DNA of 64,000 bases, from NCBI GenBank assembly GCA_021613335.1, contig JAJTWR010000431.1, positions 558,001 to 622,000 on the forward strand, read 5' to 3'. Under the pieces are notes generated by a model. It was given only the letters and a program-made list of their open reading frames with translations, searched no databases and was not told where the DNA came from. The stretch is from Whitmania pigra (lineage: Eukaryota > Annelida > Clitellata > Hirudinida > Haemopidae). The translations under genes were made by a program, and so were the position numbers. Below are positions 36,390 to 44,962 of the stretch, piece after piece. Numbering within the stretch: the first letter of the stretch is position 1; each line of letters opens with the position of its first letter.

Positions 36390-37186
36390 ACGTGCGCCGC
36401 TACCTTCGCCTTCTGGCAATTCAACTGCGCACTTCGCTGCTCATGGCAGTGCAATACCGTTGGGCATTTTTGAGCGACGGGGTGCTCGCGCTGCTCTGGG
36501 CCTCCACGGCGATCATTCCCATCTTCGCGGTGTATGCGCCCGGGCGCGCGCAGGGACTGCCCGGGTGGACCTTCGAAGAGTGCCTCGTCGTCACCGGCTG
36601 GTTCATCATTTTGGAGAGCGTCCTCGAAGGCGCCATCAACCCCAGCCTGCAATCGGTCGTCACCCACATCCGCCAGGGCACCATGGACCTCGTGCTCTTG
36701 AAACCCGCAGACGCACAATTTCTCGTGTCGACGACGCGCTTCAACCCCTGGCGGGTTGTCGGCTTCGCCGCCGGGCTCGGCGTCATAACGGTGGCCTTCC
36801 TGCGCCTCGGCCGGGCGCCGAGCGTCGGCGCGGTGCTGCTCGCCATTGCGCTCTTCCTCTGTGCGATTGCCGTGCTCTACGCGCTGTGGATTCTCATTGT
36901 GGCGGCGGCGTTCCGGGTTGTGAAAATCGACAACCTCGCGCACTTCTTGAGCGCCATCATCGACGCCGGTCGCTGGCCTTCGACGGTGTTCCGCGGTGCG
37001 GTGCGCATCGTCCTCACCATCATCATCCCGGTGGCGCTCATGACCACCTACCCGGCGGAAGCGCTCCTGCAGCGCTATGAGCATTCGGCGCTGCCGATTG
37101 CCGTGCTGGGGTCGCTAGCGTTCTCGCTCCTCGCGCGCTGGGTGTGGCTCAACGCGCTCAAGCACTACACTTCCGCTGGCGGCTAA
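36386..37186 (+). CDS. ABC-2 type permease (second of a pair)
   Basis: 266 residues from GTG 36386, which overlaps the previous stop by 4 bases; a second GTG six bases later is also possible. The family motif is seen as VVTHIRQGTMDLVLLKPADAQ, matching the IRSGxLxxxLLRP segment of the first permease, with about six membrane helices. Together with 34597-35580 and 35577-36389 it forms an ATPase plus heterodimeric permease exporter, a gene order common for PF06182 systems. Confidence 0.86.
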   Translation: MNVRRYLRLLAIQLRTSLLMAVQYRWAFLSDGVLALLWASTAIIPIFAVYAPGRAQGLPGWTFEECLVVTGWFIILESVLEGAINPSLQSVVTHIRQGTMDLVLLKPADAQFLVSTTRFNPWRVVGFAAGLGVITVAFLRLGRAPSVGAVLLAIALFLCAIAVLYALWILIVAAAFRVVKIDNLAHFLSAIIDAGRWPSTVFRGAVRIVLTIIIPVALMTTYPAEALLQRYEHSALPIAVLGSLAFSLLARWVWLNALKHYTSAGG

Positions 37187-37207
37187 GAGCCGGTGTATGC
37201 TGGCCCG

Positions 37208-37978
37208 ATGGTAAGCATCGCAACTTGGAACGTGAATTCGGTGCGCGCCCGACTCCCGCACCTCCTCGACTACTTGGAGAAGGAAGCGCCAGACATCCTC
37301 TGTCTGCAAGAGCTCAAGTGCCAAGACCAGCAGTTCCCCCTCGAAGAGGTGACCAAGGCTGGCTACCAGTCGGCGGTCTTCGGCCAGAAGACCTACAACG
37401 GGGTCGCCATCCTCGCGAAGACGCCCATGGAAGCGGTCGAGAAGAACTTGGGCGACGACGATCCGCAGTCGCGGCTCATTGCCGCCCGGGTCGCCGGTAT
37501 TCGGGTGGTGAGCATCTACGCGCCGAACGGTCAGGAGTTGGAGAGCCCCGCGTACCAATACAAACTCGAATGGTACAAGAAGCTCATCCGACGCCTCGAA
37601 GCTTGGCGCGACGAACCGCTCGTCGTGGCGGGAGATTTCAACATCGCCCCGGCGCCCATCGACACCTGGGACCCGGAGCTGTGGGAAGGTCAAACGCTCG
37701 CGAGCCCCAAGGAGCGCGCGGTGCTGCAGGAGCTCTGCAAGAGCTTGGAACTCACCGACTTGCTGCGAGCGCTGCATCCGACCCGTGAAAAATTTTTTAC
37801 GTGGTGGGATTACCGCGCCGGTTCTTTCCGCCAAAATCACGGACTTCGCATCGATCACCTGCTCGGAAATGCGGCGGTGCACGCGCGCTGCGTCGAGGCC
37901 GATGTGCACGTCGCACCGCGCAAACAAGAGCGCCCATCGGATCACACCCCGGCGTATGTGCGCCTGAAGTCGCGCTGA
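37208..37978 (+). CDS. xthA: Exodeoxyribonuclease III / AP endonuclease
   Basis: Base-excision repair enzyme that cleaves 5' of abasic sites. 256 residues from ATG 37208 (MVSIATWNVNSVRARL), preferred over an in-frame GTG 15 bases earlier because it places the family N-terminus exactly. Metal and catalytic residues: N8, E35 (LCLQELKC), Y in SIYAPNG, D and N in AGDFNIAP, the late D in LRIDHLL, and SDHTPAYV with the catalytic His. It follows the ABC operon by about 20 bases and may be cotranscribed. Confidence 0.94.
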   Translation: MVSIATWNVNSVRARLPHLLDYLEKEAPDILCLQELKCQDQQFPLEEVTKAGYQSAVFGQKTYNGVAILAKTPMEAVEKNLGDDDPQSRLIAARVAGIRVVSIYAPNGQELESPAYQYKLEWYKKLIRRLEAWRDEPLVVAGDFNIAPAPIDTWDPELWEGQTLASPKERAVLQELCKSLELTDLLRALHPTREKFFTWWDYRAGSFRQNHGLRIDHLLGNAAVHARCVEADVHVAPRKQERPSDHTPAYVRLKSR

Positions 37979-38011
37979 CGGTCGCGCACAAATCCTGATA
38001 AAGCCGTCCGC

Positions 38012-39019
38012 ATGGACTTATTCTCAATTTCGGCTGGCGGCGTCATCGCTGGCGGCATCATCTGGGCAATCTTTCGCTGCGTCATCTCTGGTTTCTTCAC
38101 CGTGAACCAGAACGAGCGCGCAGTGAAGACGCGCTTCGGCCGCGCCGAGCGCCTGCAGTACACCACCTTGGACAACCCGATCTCAGAGACCCTGCGAGAG
38201 GATGAGCGCGAGCGCTACAAGTACCCGCAGCTCCGGGTCATCCCTCCCGGCGGCCCGTACTTCCGGTGGCCCTGGGAGCGCGTCCACAAGGCGCCGGTCG
38301 CGACCATGACCATCGACTTGGCACACGACCCGGAAGACCCCACCGCCAACCGCGGCGGCACCATGTTGGAGGCGGTCACCAAGGACCAACTCAACATCGG
38401 CCTCGTCGGGCAAATCCGCTACCGGGTGTCGGAGCAGAACCTCTACGCGGTGCTCTTTGCCATTAAGCGGCCGCTCATCCATGTGCTCGCGTACTTCATC
38501 GCTATCCTCCGGCAAAAAATCGCGAGCTTCGACGTGCCCGAGGAGCCGCTCGTCAGCTTCACGCCCACCGACAAAGAGCAGGTGCCGCCGACTACCGGCG
38601 TGTCCATCAACCACCTGCGCAAGAATCTGCGCCGCCTCAACGAGGACATGGACCGCGACTGCCTCTCCTCGGCGGCGCGCTACGGCATCATCCTCGACGC
38701 TTCACTCATCACCGGCATCGAGCCGCCGCACGAAGTCGAGAGCGCGCTCGCGGCCATCAACACCGCCCACAACCAGGTCGGCGCCGAAGTCTCGCTCGCT
38801 CAGGCCGCCGCCGACCAGCGCATTGTGCAGTCGCGCCGGGCAGTCGAGATTGAAACGTTGAACGCCCAGGCGGAAGTCGAGCCGCTGGTGCGGCTCGCGG
38901 AGCAACTCACCGAATTGAAGCGCAAGGGCGGCTCCGGCGGACTTGCCGCGTACGTGCGCAGCGTGAAACTCGGCCTCTTCGAAAAGGCCAAAGGCGCCTA
39001 CATGGAGATTGAACGATGA
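38012..39019 (+). CDS. SPFH/Band 7 domain membrane protein (first of a pair)
   Basis: 335 residues. An N-terminal membrane helix (about 8-32, ISAGGVIAGGIIWAIFRCVI) is followed by an SPFH domain: FTVNQNERAVKTRFGRAE, RVIPPGGPYFRWPWERVHK and QLNIGLVGQIRYRV. A helical alanine- and glutamate-rich region at 250-310 is typical of stomatin-like oligomerising proteins. It overlaps the next SPFH gene by 4 bases, so a hetero-oligomer like HflK/HflC is plausible. No protease partner is adjacent. Confidence 0.88.
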   Translation: MDLFSISAGGVIAGGIIWAIFRCVISGFFTVNQNERAVKTRFGRAERLQYTTLDNPISETLREDERERYKYPQLRVIPPGGPYFRWPWERVHKAPVATMTIDLAHDPEDPTANRGGTMLEAVTKDQLNIGLVGQIRYRVSEQNLYAVLFAIKRPLIHVLAYFIAILRQKIASFDVPEEPLVSFTPTDKEQVPPTTGVSINHLRKNLRRLNEDMDRDCLSSAARYGIILDASLITGIEPPHEVESALAAINTAHNQVGAEVSLAQAAADQRIVQSRRAVEIETLNAQAEVEPLVRLAEQLTELKRKGGSGGLAAYVRSVKLGLFEKAKGAYMEIER

Positions 39020-39918
39020 GCTTCCTCATTTCTCTCGTCGCAGGCTTTATTCTGTTCGCCGCCGGCACCCAATTCATCCTCGGGCTCGCCCGGTTCTTCA
39101 GCATCTACACAACGGTCCAGGAGCGCGAAGCGAAGGTCTTCACCCTCTTTGGCGAGGTCATCGGCACCATCGACCAGCCGGGGCTGCACTTCCTGTGGCG
39201 CGTGTTGGGACCGCGCGCGGTGCTCCTGCCCCTCTTCGGGAAGACGTACAACGTCGACCTGCGCATCGACCAAGAGTACCTGCGTAGCCAGCCGGTCAAC
39301 TCCGAAGAAGGCGCGCCGATGGGTATCGGCGTTTGGTACGAGATGGCGCTCGCCGATCCCGTCGCCTTCCTCTTCAAGAATACCGACCCCAAGGGAAGCC
39401 TTCGCGCCAACGTGTCCAACGCCACCGTGCGGACGCTCTCCAACATGCGCCTTGGCGACATGCTGGAGACTCGCCACGTGATGAGCCGCCTCGTTCGGCA
39501 AGAGGTCGGACCGCGCTCCCGAGAGTGGGGCTACGAGCTCGGCAGCGTCTACATCCGCAAGGTGCACTTCCGCGACACGGCGATGATCCGCCAAATCGAA
39601 GAGAAGATTGTGAACCGGCTGCGGCAGGTGACGAGCGCCATTCGACAAGACGGCACCAACCAGGTGAACATCATCAAATCCACCGCCGACCGCACCTCCG
39701 CTTCGGAGTTCGCGAAGGCCTCGGCGAAGCGGCCCAACATCGTCGGTGAAGCGCTTCAGCAGGTGTCGGCAGACCCAGAGGTGATGGAGGCGATGTTCGA
39801 CATTCTGGAGACCCAGAAGCTCCTCGCCGCCCAAACCCCGATTACCCTGCTCCCGAAGCGCGAGGCCGGCCTCATGGCCCCGCTGCTCGCGTCGAAGAGC
39901 CTGCCGCCCGGCTCGTAA
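39016..39918 (+). CDS. SPFH/Band 7 domain membrane protein (second of a pair)
   Basis: 300 residues with an N-terminal membrane helix (FLISLVAGFILFAAGTQFIL) and an SPFH domain beginning TVQEREAKVFTLFGEVIG, then TIDQPGLHFLWRVLGPRA and a conserved EEGAPMGIGVWYEMA segment. The coiled-coil tail is short. Overlap with the upstream SPFH gene implies coupled translation and a shared membrane complex. The specific role is unknown. Confidence 0.87.
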   Translation: MSFLISLVAGFILFAAGTQFILGLARFFSIYTTVQEREAKVFTLFGEVIGTIDQPGLHFLWRVLGPRAVLLPLFGKTYNVDLRIDQEYLRSQPVNSEEGAPMGIGVWYEMALADPVAFLFKNTDPKGSLRANVSNATVRTLSNMRLGDMLETRHVMSRLVRQEVGPRSREWGYELGSVYIRKVHFRDTAMIRQIEEKIVNRLRQVTSAIRQDGTNQVNIIKSTADRTSASEFAKASAKRPNIVGEALQQVSADPEVMEAMFDILETQKLLAAQTPITLLPKREAGLMAPLLASKSLPPGS

Positions 39919-39935
39919 GCGCGCCGCAGACGAGC

Positions 39936-41327
39936 GTGAATCCACCGACTCCATCGTCTGCGCCGCGACCCATCGACGCCGCAACCCGCCTCGCCATCGT
40001 CGAGGAGCTGACGGCGGGACTGCTCGGTGCCCACGTGCAGGGCGTCTTCACGCCCACCGCGCAGCGGGCGTACGTGGAGCTGCGCAAGCCCGGCGCGACG
40101 TTTACCTTGCTCGTCTGCGGGGAGCCGAATGTCGCCCGCATCGCGGTGGTGGCAAGTCGCCCGCCGAACCCGCCGCGCCCGCCAGCTTGGCAGTCGGTCC
40201 TCCGCCGCGACCTCGTGGGGCGGCGCCTCGCTGCCGCAAAGCTCAACGGTGCCTGCATCACCCTCACCTTCGAAGACCTGCGCTCCGGGCCTCGCACCCT
40301 CGAAGTCGAACTCGGAAGCCTACCGGGGATTGCACTCGTGGGGCCGAGCGGCAACGTGCTCGCGCTCTCTCGGCCACCGCGCGCTCCCCTCACGGTGGGG
40401 AAACCCTACCTGGCACCACCGCCGCCACGGGCGGAGACGAGCGCACCGCTGAAGCTCCCGCTGCGAGAAGGGCCCTTTCCTACCCTCGTGGCCTTGGAAA
40501 CCTATTTTCGCGCCGTGGAGGATGCGCGGGAGCTCGTGTCCACCGCGAAGCCACTCGCCGCGCGCAAGAAGAAGCTCCTGCGCACGCGGAGCAAAGTGGA
40601 GGCCGAAGCTGCGCGCGGCGTACTGGCGCAGCAGCTCCTGAGCGAAGGCGAAGCGCTGAAGGCAAACCTGCACCTCCTGGAGCGCGGACGCACCTCGGTC
40701 ACGGTGCCCGTCACCGACCCCGACGGTGAAGTGCGCACCATCGACATCGCGCTCGACCCCAAGCGCTCACCAAAAGAGGAAGTCGCCTGGCGCTTCCACC
40801 ACTACCGCCGATTCCTGCGCGGGGTGGACTTGGCCACGGCGCGGCTGCGGGAACTCGACGAGGCCATCGCCGCCATCGAGCACGAGGCAGCCCCAGCACC
40901 GATCGCGCCGACCAACGAACCGAAGCGCTCGAAACGGGAGCCCGCGTCGCTGCCGTACCGACGCTTCGTGGGCCACGGCGGCCAGGAACTGTGGGTCGGC
41001 AAGTCTGCCGCGCACAGCGACAAGCTCACCTTCCGCATCGCGCAGGGGCACCATTGGTGGTTCCACGCGCGGGGGCTCACCGGAGCGCATGTGGTGGCAC
41101 CGATTCCCCGCGGGCAGGCGCTCACGCCCCAACTCCTCGCCGACGCCGCCCACTTGGCGCTGCACTACTCCTCCGCCCGTGGAGAGCCGCGCGGCGAGGT
41201 GCAGTACGCGCAGGTGAAGACGCTGCGCAAAGGCGGCGCACCGGGCCTCGTGCTCTTGCGGGAAGAGGCGACAGTGCTCCAGCGCGTCTCCCCAGAGCGC
41301 TTAGCGGAGTTGTTGGGCTCCGCCTAA
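39936..41327 (+). CDS. NFACT-domain protein (RqcH/fibronectin-binding-like)
   Basis: 463 residues from a GTG start. An NFACT-N-like domain occupies about 15-170, a charged helical region about 180-330 forms the expected coiled coil, and the C-terminal NFACT-R domain (about 335-463) has HHWWFHARGLTGAHVVAPI and ALHYSSARGEPRGEVQYAQV. RqcH-type proteins bind stalled 50S subunits and recruit tRNA-Ala for tailing. This copy is shorter than Bacillus RqcH (about 570), so full activity is not certain. It follows the SPFH pair at 17 bases. Confidence 0.85.
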   Translation: MNPPTPSSAPRPIDAATRLAIVEELTAGLLGAHVQGVFTPTAQRAYVELRKPGATFTLLVCGEPNVARIAVVASRPPNPPRPPAWQSVLRRDLVGRRLAAAKLNGACITLTFEDLRSGPRTLEVELGSLPGIALVGPSGNVLALSRPPRAPLTVGKPYLAPPPPRAETSAPLKLPLREGPFPTLVALETYFRAVEDARELVSTAKPLAARKKKLLRTRSKVEAEAARGVLAQQLLSEGEALKANLHLLERGRTSVTVPVTDPDGEVRTIDIALDPKRSPKEEVAWRFHHYRRFLRGVDLATARLRELDEAIAAIEHEAAPAPIAPTNEPKRSKREPASLPYRRFVGHGGQELWVGKSAAHSDKLTFRIAQGHHWWFHARGLTGAHVVAPIPRGQALTPQLLADAAHLALHYSSARGEPRGEVQYAQVKTLRKGGAPGLVLLREEATVLQRVSPERLAELLGSA

Positions 41328-41337
41328 CGCGCTGGGT

Positions 41338-41395
41338 TTCCTTGCTTACGCTTGAGCTTCCTTGCTTACGCTTGGGCTTCCTGCTTACGCTTGGA
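41338..41395. repeat. Tandem 20-bp repeat spanning the pyk stop codon
   Basis: Three successive copies of a 20-bp unit, each containing CTTGCTTACGCTTG or a one-base-shorter form: 41338-41357, 41358-41377 and 41378-41395. On the minus strand each copy contains CAAGCGTAA, the Gln-Ala-stop that ends pyk. The last codons and stop of pyk have therefore been duplicated into the 3' untranslated region. The first two copies differ at one position. Confidence 0.85.
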
Positions 41396-42821
41396 TGGTG
41401 TGGAGCCGCAGCGAGTTGGTCTTGCCCTGCTGGCCGATGGGCGCGCCGAAGACAATCACAATCCGGTCGCCGCGCTTCGCACTTCCCCGGGCGAGAATTT
41501 CTTCCTCCACGCGCGACACCATCTGCTCAATCTCCTGCACTGGTTCGAGCACCCGAGGAATCACTCCCCACAGGAGGTTGAGCCGACGGCGCACCTCTTG
41601 GTTGGGGCTGAAGGCGATAATCGGCATCGTAGGCCGATAGCGGGAGAGGAGTCGGGCCGTGGTGCCGGTGAGCGTGAAGGCGACAATCGCCGCCGCGTTG
41701 CAGTCGAGAGCCGCGCGGCACGCGGTGCGGCTGATGGCGTCGGGGAATTCGGCGGGAGTCCGCAGCGAGCCTTCAAATTGGGTCTCCTGCTGCGGCGCAG
41801 ACTCGGCGGCGGCGACGATGCGGCTCATCATCGCGAGCGATTCGAGCGGGTATTTTCCGGAGGCAGTCTCCCCGGAGAGCATCACCGCGTCGGCGTGATC
41901 GAAAATAGCGTTCGCAACGTCGCTCGCCTCGGCGCGGGTTGGCCGCGGGTGCTCGATCATCGAGTTGAGCATCTGGGTCGCCACAATCACCGGCAGCCCC
42001 TTGGCGTTCGCCTTGCGGATAATCAGCTTTTGGATGGTGGGCACTTCCTCTGGAGGAATCTCCACGCCAAGGTCTCCCCGCGCCACCATCACGCCGTCGG
42101 TGACTTCGAGGATTTCGTCGAGGCGACGCACTGCCTCCGGCTTTTCGAGCTTGGCGATAATCGGCACCACTCGGCCAATCTGCTCCATATGCTTGCGGCA
42201 GAGCAGCACGTCGTCGGCACTGCGGACAAACGAGAGCGCGACCAACTCCACGCCGCTCTTCAAGGCGAATTCGAGGTCGTCGCGATCCTTTTCGGTGAGC
42301 GCTGCGGTGCGCAGATTGACGCCCGGCAAGTTGATGCCCTTGTTGTTCTTCAAGACGCCGCCCACGACAACCTTGGTGCGCACCCGTTGGGTGCCGTCGG
42401 TTTCGAGGACTTCGAGTTCGAGTAGACCGTCGTCGAGGAGGATGTGATCGCCCGGTTGGGCGTCGGCAGCCAAGTGCTCGTAGGTTGTCGACACGAGCTG
42501 GGGGGTGCCGAGGAGCCCCTGCTCGGTGGTCAGCACCAGCTCGCTGCCGGTGACGAGGTCGATGCCGTTGTCCTGGACGAGGCCGGTGCGAATTTTCGGC
42601 CCTTGGAGGTCGGCGAGAATCGCCACCGGGCGGCGGACTTTGAGCGTCGTCGCTCGCAGGGCGTCGATGGTCTTGCGGTGCACCTCGTGGGTACCGTGGC
42701 TGAAGTTGAGGCGCGCTACGTCCATCCCTCCGGCGACCAATCCTTCGAGGACGGTCGGATTCGCGGTGGCAGGACCAAGCGTGCAAACGATTTTTGCTTT
42801 TCTCATGGTTGGTGTTTTCAT
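41385..42821 (-). CDS. pyk: Pyruvate kinase
   Basis: Converts phosphoenolpyruvate and ADP to pyruvate and ATP. 478 residues, normal length. Seen: RKAKIVCTLGPATANP, ARLNFSHGTHEVH, ADLQGPKIRTG, the active-site lysine signature IIAKLEKPEAVRRLDEI, MVARGDLGVEIP, VIVATQMLNSMI and MLSGETASGKYP. The C-terminal allosteric domain follows with TLTGTTARLLSRYRP. The ATG at 42821 overlaps the stop of the SprT-like gene (ATGA); a second Met five codons later is possible. The stop codon lies in a tandem repeat. Confidence 0.96.
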   Translation of the reverse strand: MKTPTMRKAKIVCTLGPATANPTVLEGLVAGGMDVARLNFSHGTHEVHRKTIDALRATTLKVRRPVAILADLQGPKIRTGLVQDNGIDLVTGSELVLTTEQGLLGTPQLVSTTYEHLAADAQPGDHILLDDGLLELEVLETDGTQRVRTKVVVGGVLKNNKGINLPGVNLRTAALTEKDRDDLEFALKSGVELVALSFVRSADDVLLCRKHMEQIGRVVPIIAKLEKPEAVRRLDEILEVTDGVMVARGDLGVEIPPEEVPTIQKLIIRKANAKGLPVIVATQMLNSMIEHPRPTRAEASDVANAIFDHADAVMLSGETASGKYPLESLAMMSRIVAAAESAPQQETQFEGSLRTPAEFPDAISRTACRAALDCNAAAIVAFTLTGTTARLLSRYRPTMPIIAFSPNQEVRRRLNLLWGVIPRVLEPVQEIEQMVSRVEEEILARGSAKRGDRIVIVFGAPIGQQGKTNSLRLHTIQA

Positions 42822-43573
42822 TCCTTTGTTACCCCTCGACGCCCGCGCCGCAGGAGCAGCGGCAGGTTGTTTTTCTCCCAGGCGATTGCTTCTTCATACG
42901 CCGGGAATGCGCGCTCCCGCTCACGGAACTCCGGGGGGTGGTGGGCTCTTCTGCCATTGCCCAAGGGCGCTGAGAAGAGCTGGTGAAGCATCTCATGAAA
43001 CACGAGGTACTCCATAAACACCTTCGGGACCACCGGCGTGTCGAGGAGGGGGTGAATCCGGATCTCCCGGGTCAGGTGATCGTACACTCCTAGGCGGAGT
43101 GTCTTTTGCCGCCGACGCGCCTTGCCGCTCCCCCAGCCGATGCGCGCTTGGATGGTGCCTTGGAAACAGCGCTCATTCACGTCGGCGAAAATCGCCTGGA
43201 GGTCGTGGGCCCGGCCCCGCGTCCGCAACGGGCGTTGGCGCGGCCGCACGAGACCGATGCGGGCGCTGATGAAGTCGTCGATGAGGTTGATGTCGGCGGT
43301 GCGCCCCTTCTTCGTATAGGCCGCAATCGCGCTCACGACTTCGCCGGGCGCTTCGAGAAACATGTGGTGGAGGCGCAGGCGCAGCTCGTCGCCGGAGCGC
43401 CGGAAGCTCAACATCGAGCTGCGGTTGTCGTGGACCACGAGCTTGACCGACACCCCATCGAGCTGCCGCGCAATCGACTGGTGGAGGATTTCGATGGCGT
43501 CGGGCTTCGGCACTTTGCGCACCTGCCCGAAGAGTTCGAGCTGGTCCCAGTGCGGGTCTTTCCCGGTCAGCAC
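42818..43573 (-). CDS. SprT-like zinc metalloprotease domain protein
   Basis: 251 residues from GTG 43573, which overlaps the hslO stop; longer frames upstream lie inside hslO. The C-terminal half contains LQAIFADVNERCFQG, RIGWGSGKARRRQKTLRLG, and the zinc motif HEMLHQLF (HExxH with a third ligand probably in the AHHPPEFRERE segment). This is the SprT/YgjP-like arrangement. The N-terminal half has no domain I recognise. Position between hslO and pyk suggests a shared operon. Substrate is unknown; peptidase activity is inferred from the motif. Confidence 0.75.
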   Translation of the reverse strand: MLTGKDPHWDQLELFGQVRKVPKPDAIEILHQSIARQLDGVSVKLVVHDNRSSMLSFRRSGDELRLRLHHMFLEAPGEVVSAIAAYTKKGRTADINLIDDFISARIGLVRPRQRPLRTRGRAHDLQAIFADVNERCFQGTIQARIGWGSGKARRRQKTLRLGVYDHLTREIRIHPLLDTPVVPKVFMEYLVFHEMLHQLFSAPLGNGRRAHHPPEFRERERAFPAYEEAIAWEKNNLPLLLRRGRRGVTKE

Positions 43574-44421
43574 GACGCAGCCTCCAGGCTCGCGAGTAAC
43601 TCTTCCAGCGCTTCCCGCGAAAACTCGTGGTGGGCACCGCACAAGTTGCAGTCGATGGCGGTGCGCCCTTGGGTGGCGATGATGTCGCGCACCTCGTCGG
43701 CGCCGAGCGCTGCGAGCGCCCGACGCGCGCGCTCGTGGCTGCAATCGCACGCGAAGCGCAGCGCGTGCTCTCCGAGGACCGGCGCCTCGGGGAAGAATTC
43801 CCGCAAGACCTCCCCGGGAGGCGTGCCCAAGGCCGGAGTCTTTCGGCCCAGCACTGCCGCATAGTTCGCGAACACCTCCGGCTTTCCCCCCGGAAGCCCC
43901 AGGAGGAGCACCCCGGACACGTAGCTCACGAGACCGTCGGCACCGAGGCTCGCGGAGATGGCGACCCGCGCCGCGCGCTGATCCGACTGGGCGAAGTAGC
44001 CCTCCAGCGTTTCGCCAAGGCCAGCGATGGAGAGCTCGACGGTCGAGCGATAGTATTCGCCGCCGAGGTCTCGAATCACCGAGAAGAATCCTCCCTTGCC
44101 GATGGCGAGGCGCAAGGCTTCGGGGCTTCCCCCAAGGTCGAGGGTGCGCTCCTTCACATAGCCACGAAGCGCGCCGCTCTCTGCCGCATCGACGAAGAGC
44201 CCCCGCAGCGGCCCCTCGCACTCCAACTGGAGGTTGATGCGCGAGCCAGACTTCTGCCAGGCCGCGAGGAGCGCGCCCATGGTCAATCCTTGCGCGAGGA
44301 GAAGCGCAGAAGTCGACGTCAGGCCATGCCGATTCTGCGCCTCTCGTGCGGCTTGTGTTGCAACGACAACCATCGCCGTCGCCGTCTCGCCTAAGACGCC
44401 GCGGGCTACGCCGTCACTCAT
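43567..44421 (-). CDS. hslO: Redox-regulated chaperone Hsp33
   Basis: 284 residues. Hsp33 is a zinc-locked holdase activated by oxidation and unfolding. The C-terminal redox switch is intact as CxC (FACDCSHE) and CxxC (DCNLCGA). The N-terminal domain includes LLAQGLTMGALLAAW and the conserved GYV region. It lies 5 bases after ssb. The last codons overlap the GTG start of the SprT-like gene by 7 bases. Confidence 0.94.
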   Translation of the reverse strand: MSDGVARGVLGETATAMVVVATQAAREAQNRHGLTSTSALLLAQGLTMGALLAAWQKSGSRINLQLECEGPLRGLFVDAAESGALRGYVKERTLDLGGSPEALRLAIGKGGFFSVIRDLGGEYYRSTVELSIAGLGETLEGYFAQSDQRAARVAISASLGADGLVSYVSGVLLLGLPGGKPEVFANYAAVLGRKTPALGTPPGEVLREFFPEAPVLGEHALRFACDCSHERARRALAALGADEVRDIIATQGRTAIDCNLCGAHHEFSREALEELLASLEAASC

Positions 44422-44426
44422 ACGCC

Positions 44427-44882
44427 TCAGAACGGTACATCATCATGGGCCGCGGGCCCAGAAGCATGCTCCGCGCCGTCTGCGTGTGGTGGCGGCGGAC
44501 CGTCGTAGTAATCCCCGCCGCCGCCAGGAGAGCTACCGGAACTCTCGCCACGGGGGCCGCCGAGGAACTGCACCGTCTGCGCCACAATTTCGGTGGTCTT
44601 CCGTTTGCCGCCCTCTTTGTCGGTCCACTCGCGGGTCTGTAGACGACCCTCGACGTAGGCCTGCCGACCCTTCTTCAAGTACTTGCCGCAGTTCTCCGCC
44701 TGCTTTCCCCACACCACGATGTTGTGCCACTCCGTCCGCTCTTGTTTTTGCCCGTTTTTGTCGACCCACGAATCGTTCGTTGCGATGCTGAAACTCGCCA
44801 CTTTTTGCCCACTGGCTGTCGCACGGACTTCCGGATCCGACCCGAGATTCCCGATGACAATCGCCTTATTCACACCAGCCAT
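44427..44882 (-). CDS. ssb: Single-stranded DNA-binding protein
   Basis: 151 residues. The OB fold spans about 1-108 ([58 protein letters not shown]), followed by a glycine/proline linker and the acidic tip DDVPF, a slight variant of DDDIPF that docks replication and repair partners. It is the first gene of an ssb-hslO-sprT-like-pyk run. A 9-bp inverted repeat upstream separates it from the previous gene. Confidence 0.96.
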   Translation of the reverse strand: MAGVNKAIVIGNLGSDPEVRATASGQKVASFSIATNDSWVDKNGQKQERTEWHNIVVWGKQAENCGKYLKKGRQAYVEGRLQTREWTDKEGGKRKTTEIVAQTVQFLGGPRGESSGSSPGGGGDYYDGPPPPHADGAEHASGPAAHDDVPF

Positions 44883-44940
44883 GTTCCATCCTCGCTTTCA
44901 TCGCTGTGCTGCTTCGTTGTGTTGCAGTTGTGCTGCGTTC

Positions 44941-44961
44941 ACGGCTCCACCATGGAGCCGT
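44941..44961 (-). terminator. Hairpin after the 44963 membrane protein gene
   Basis: A perfect 9-bp inverted repeat, ACGGCTCCA and TGGAGCCGT with a 3-base loop, begins one base after the stop codon of the minus-strand membrane gene. No U-run follows, so it is a terminator-like or mRNA-stabilising hairpin rather than a proven intrinsic terminator. Confidence 0.45.
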
Positions 44962-44962
44962 C

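Noticed and set aside
43574..44221. N-terminal extension of the SprT-like gene
   Set aside because: It is antiparallel-free but out of frame inside hslO, arginine- and alanine-rich, with no domain.
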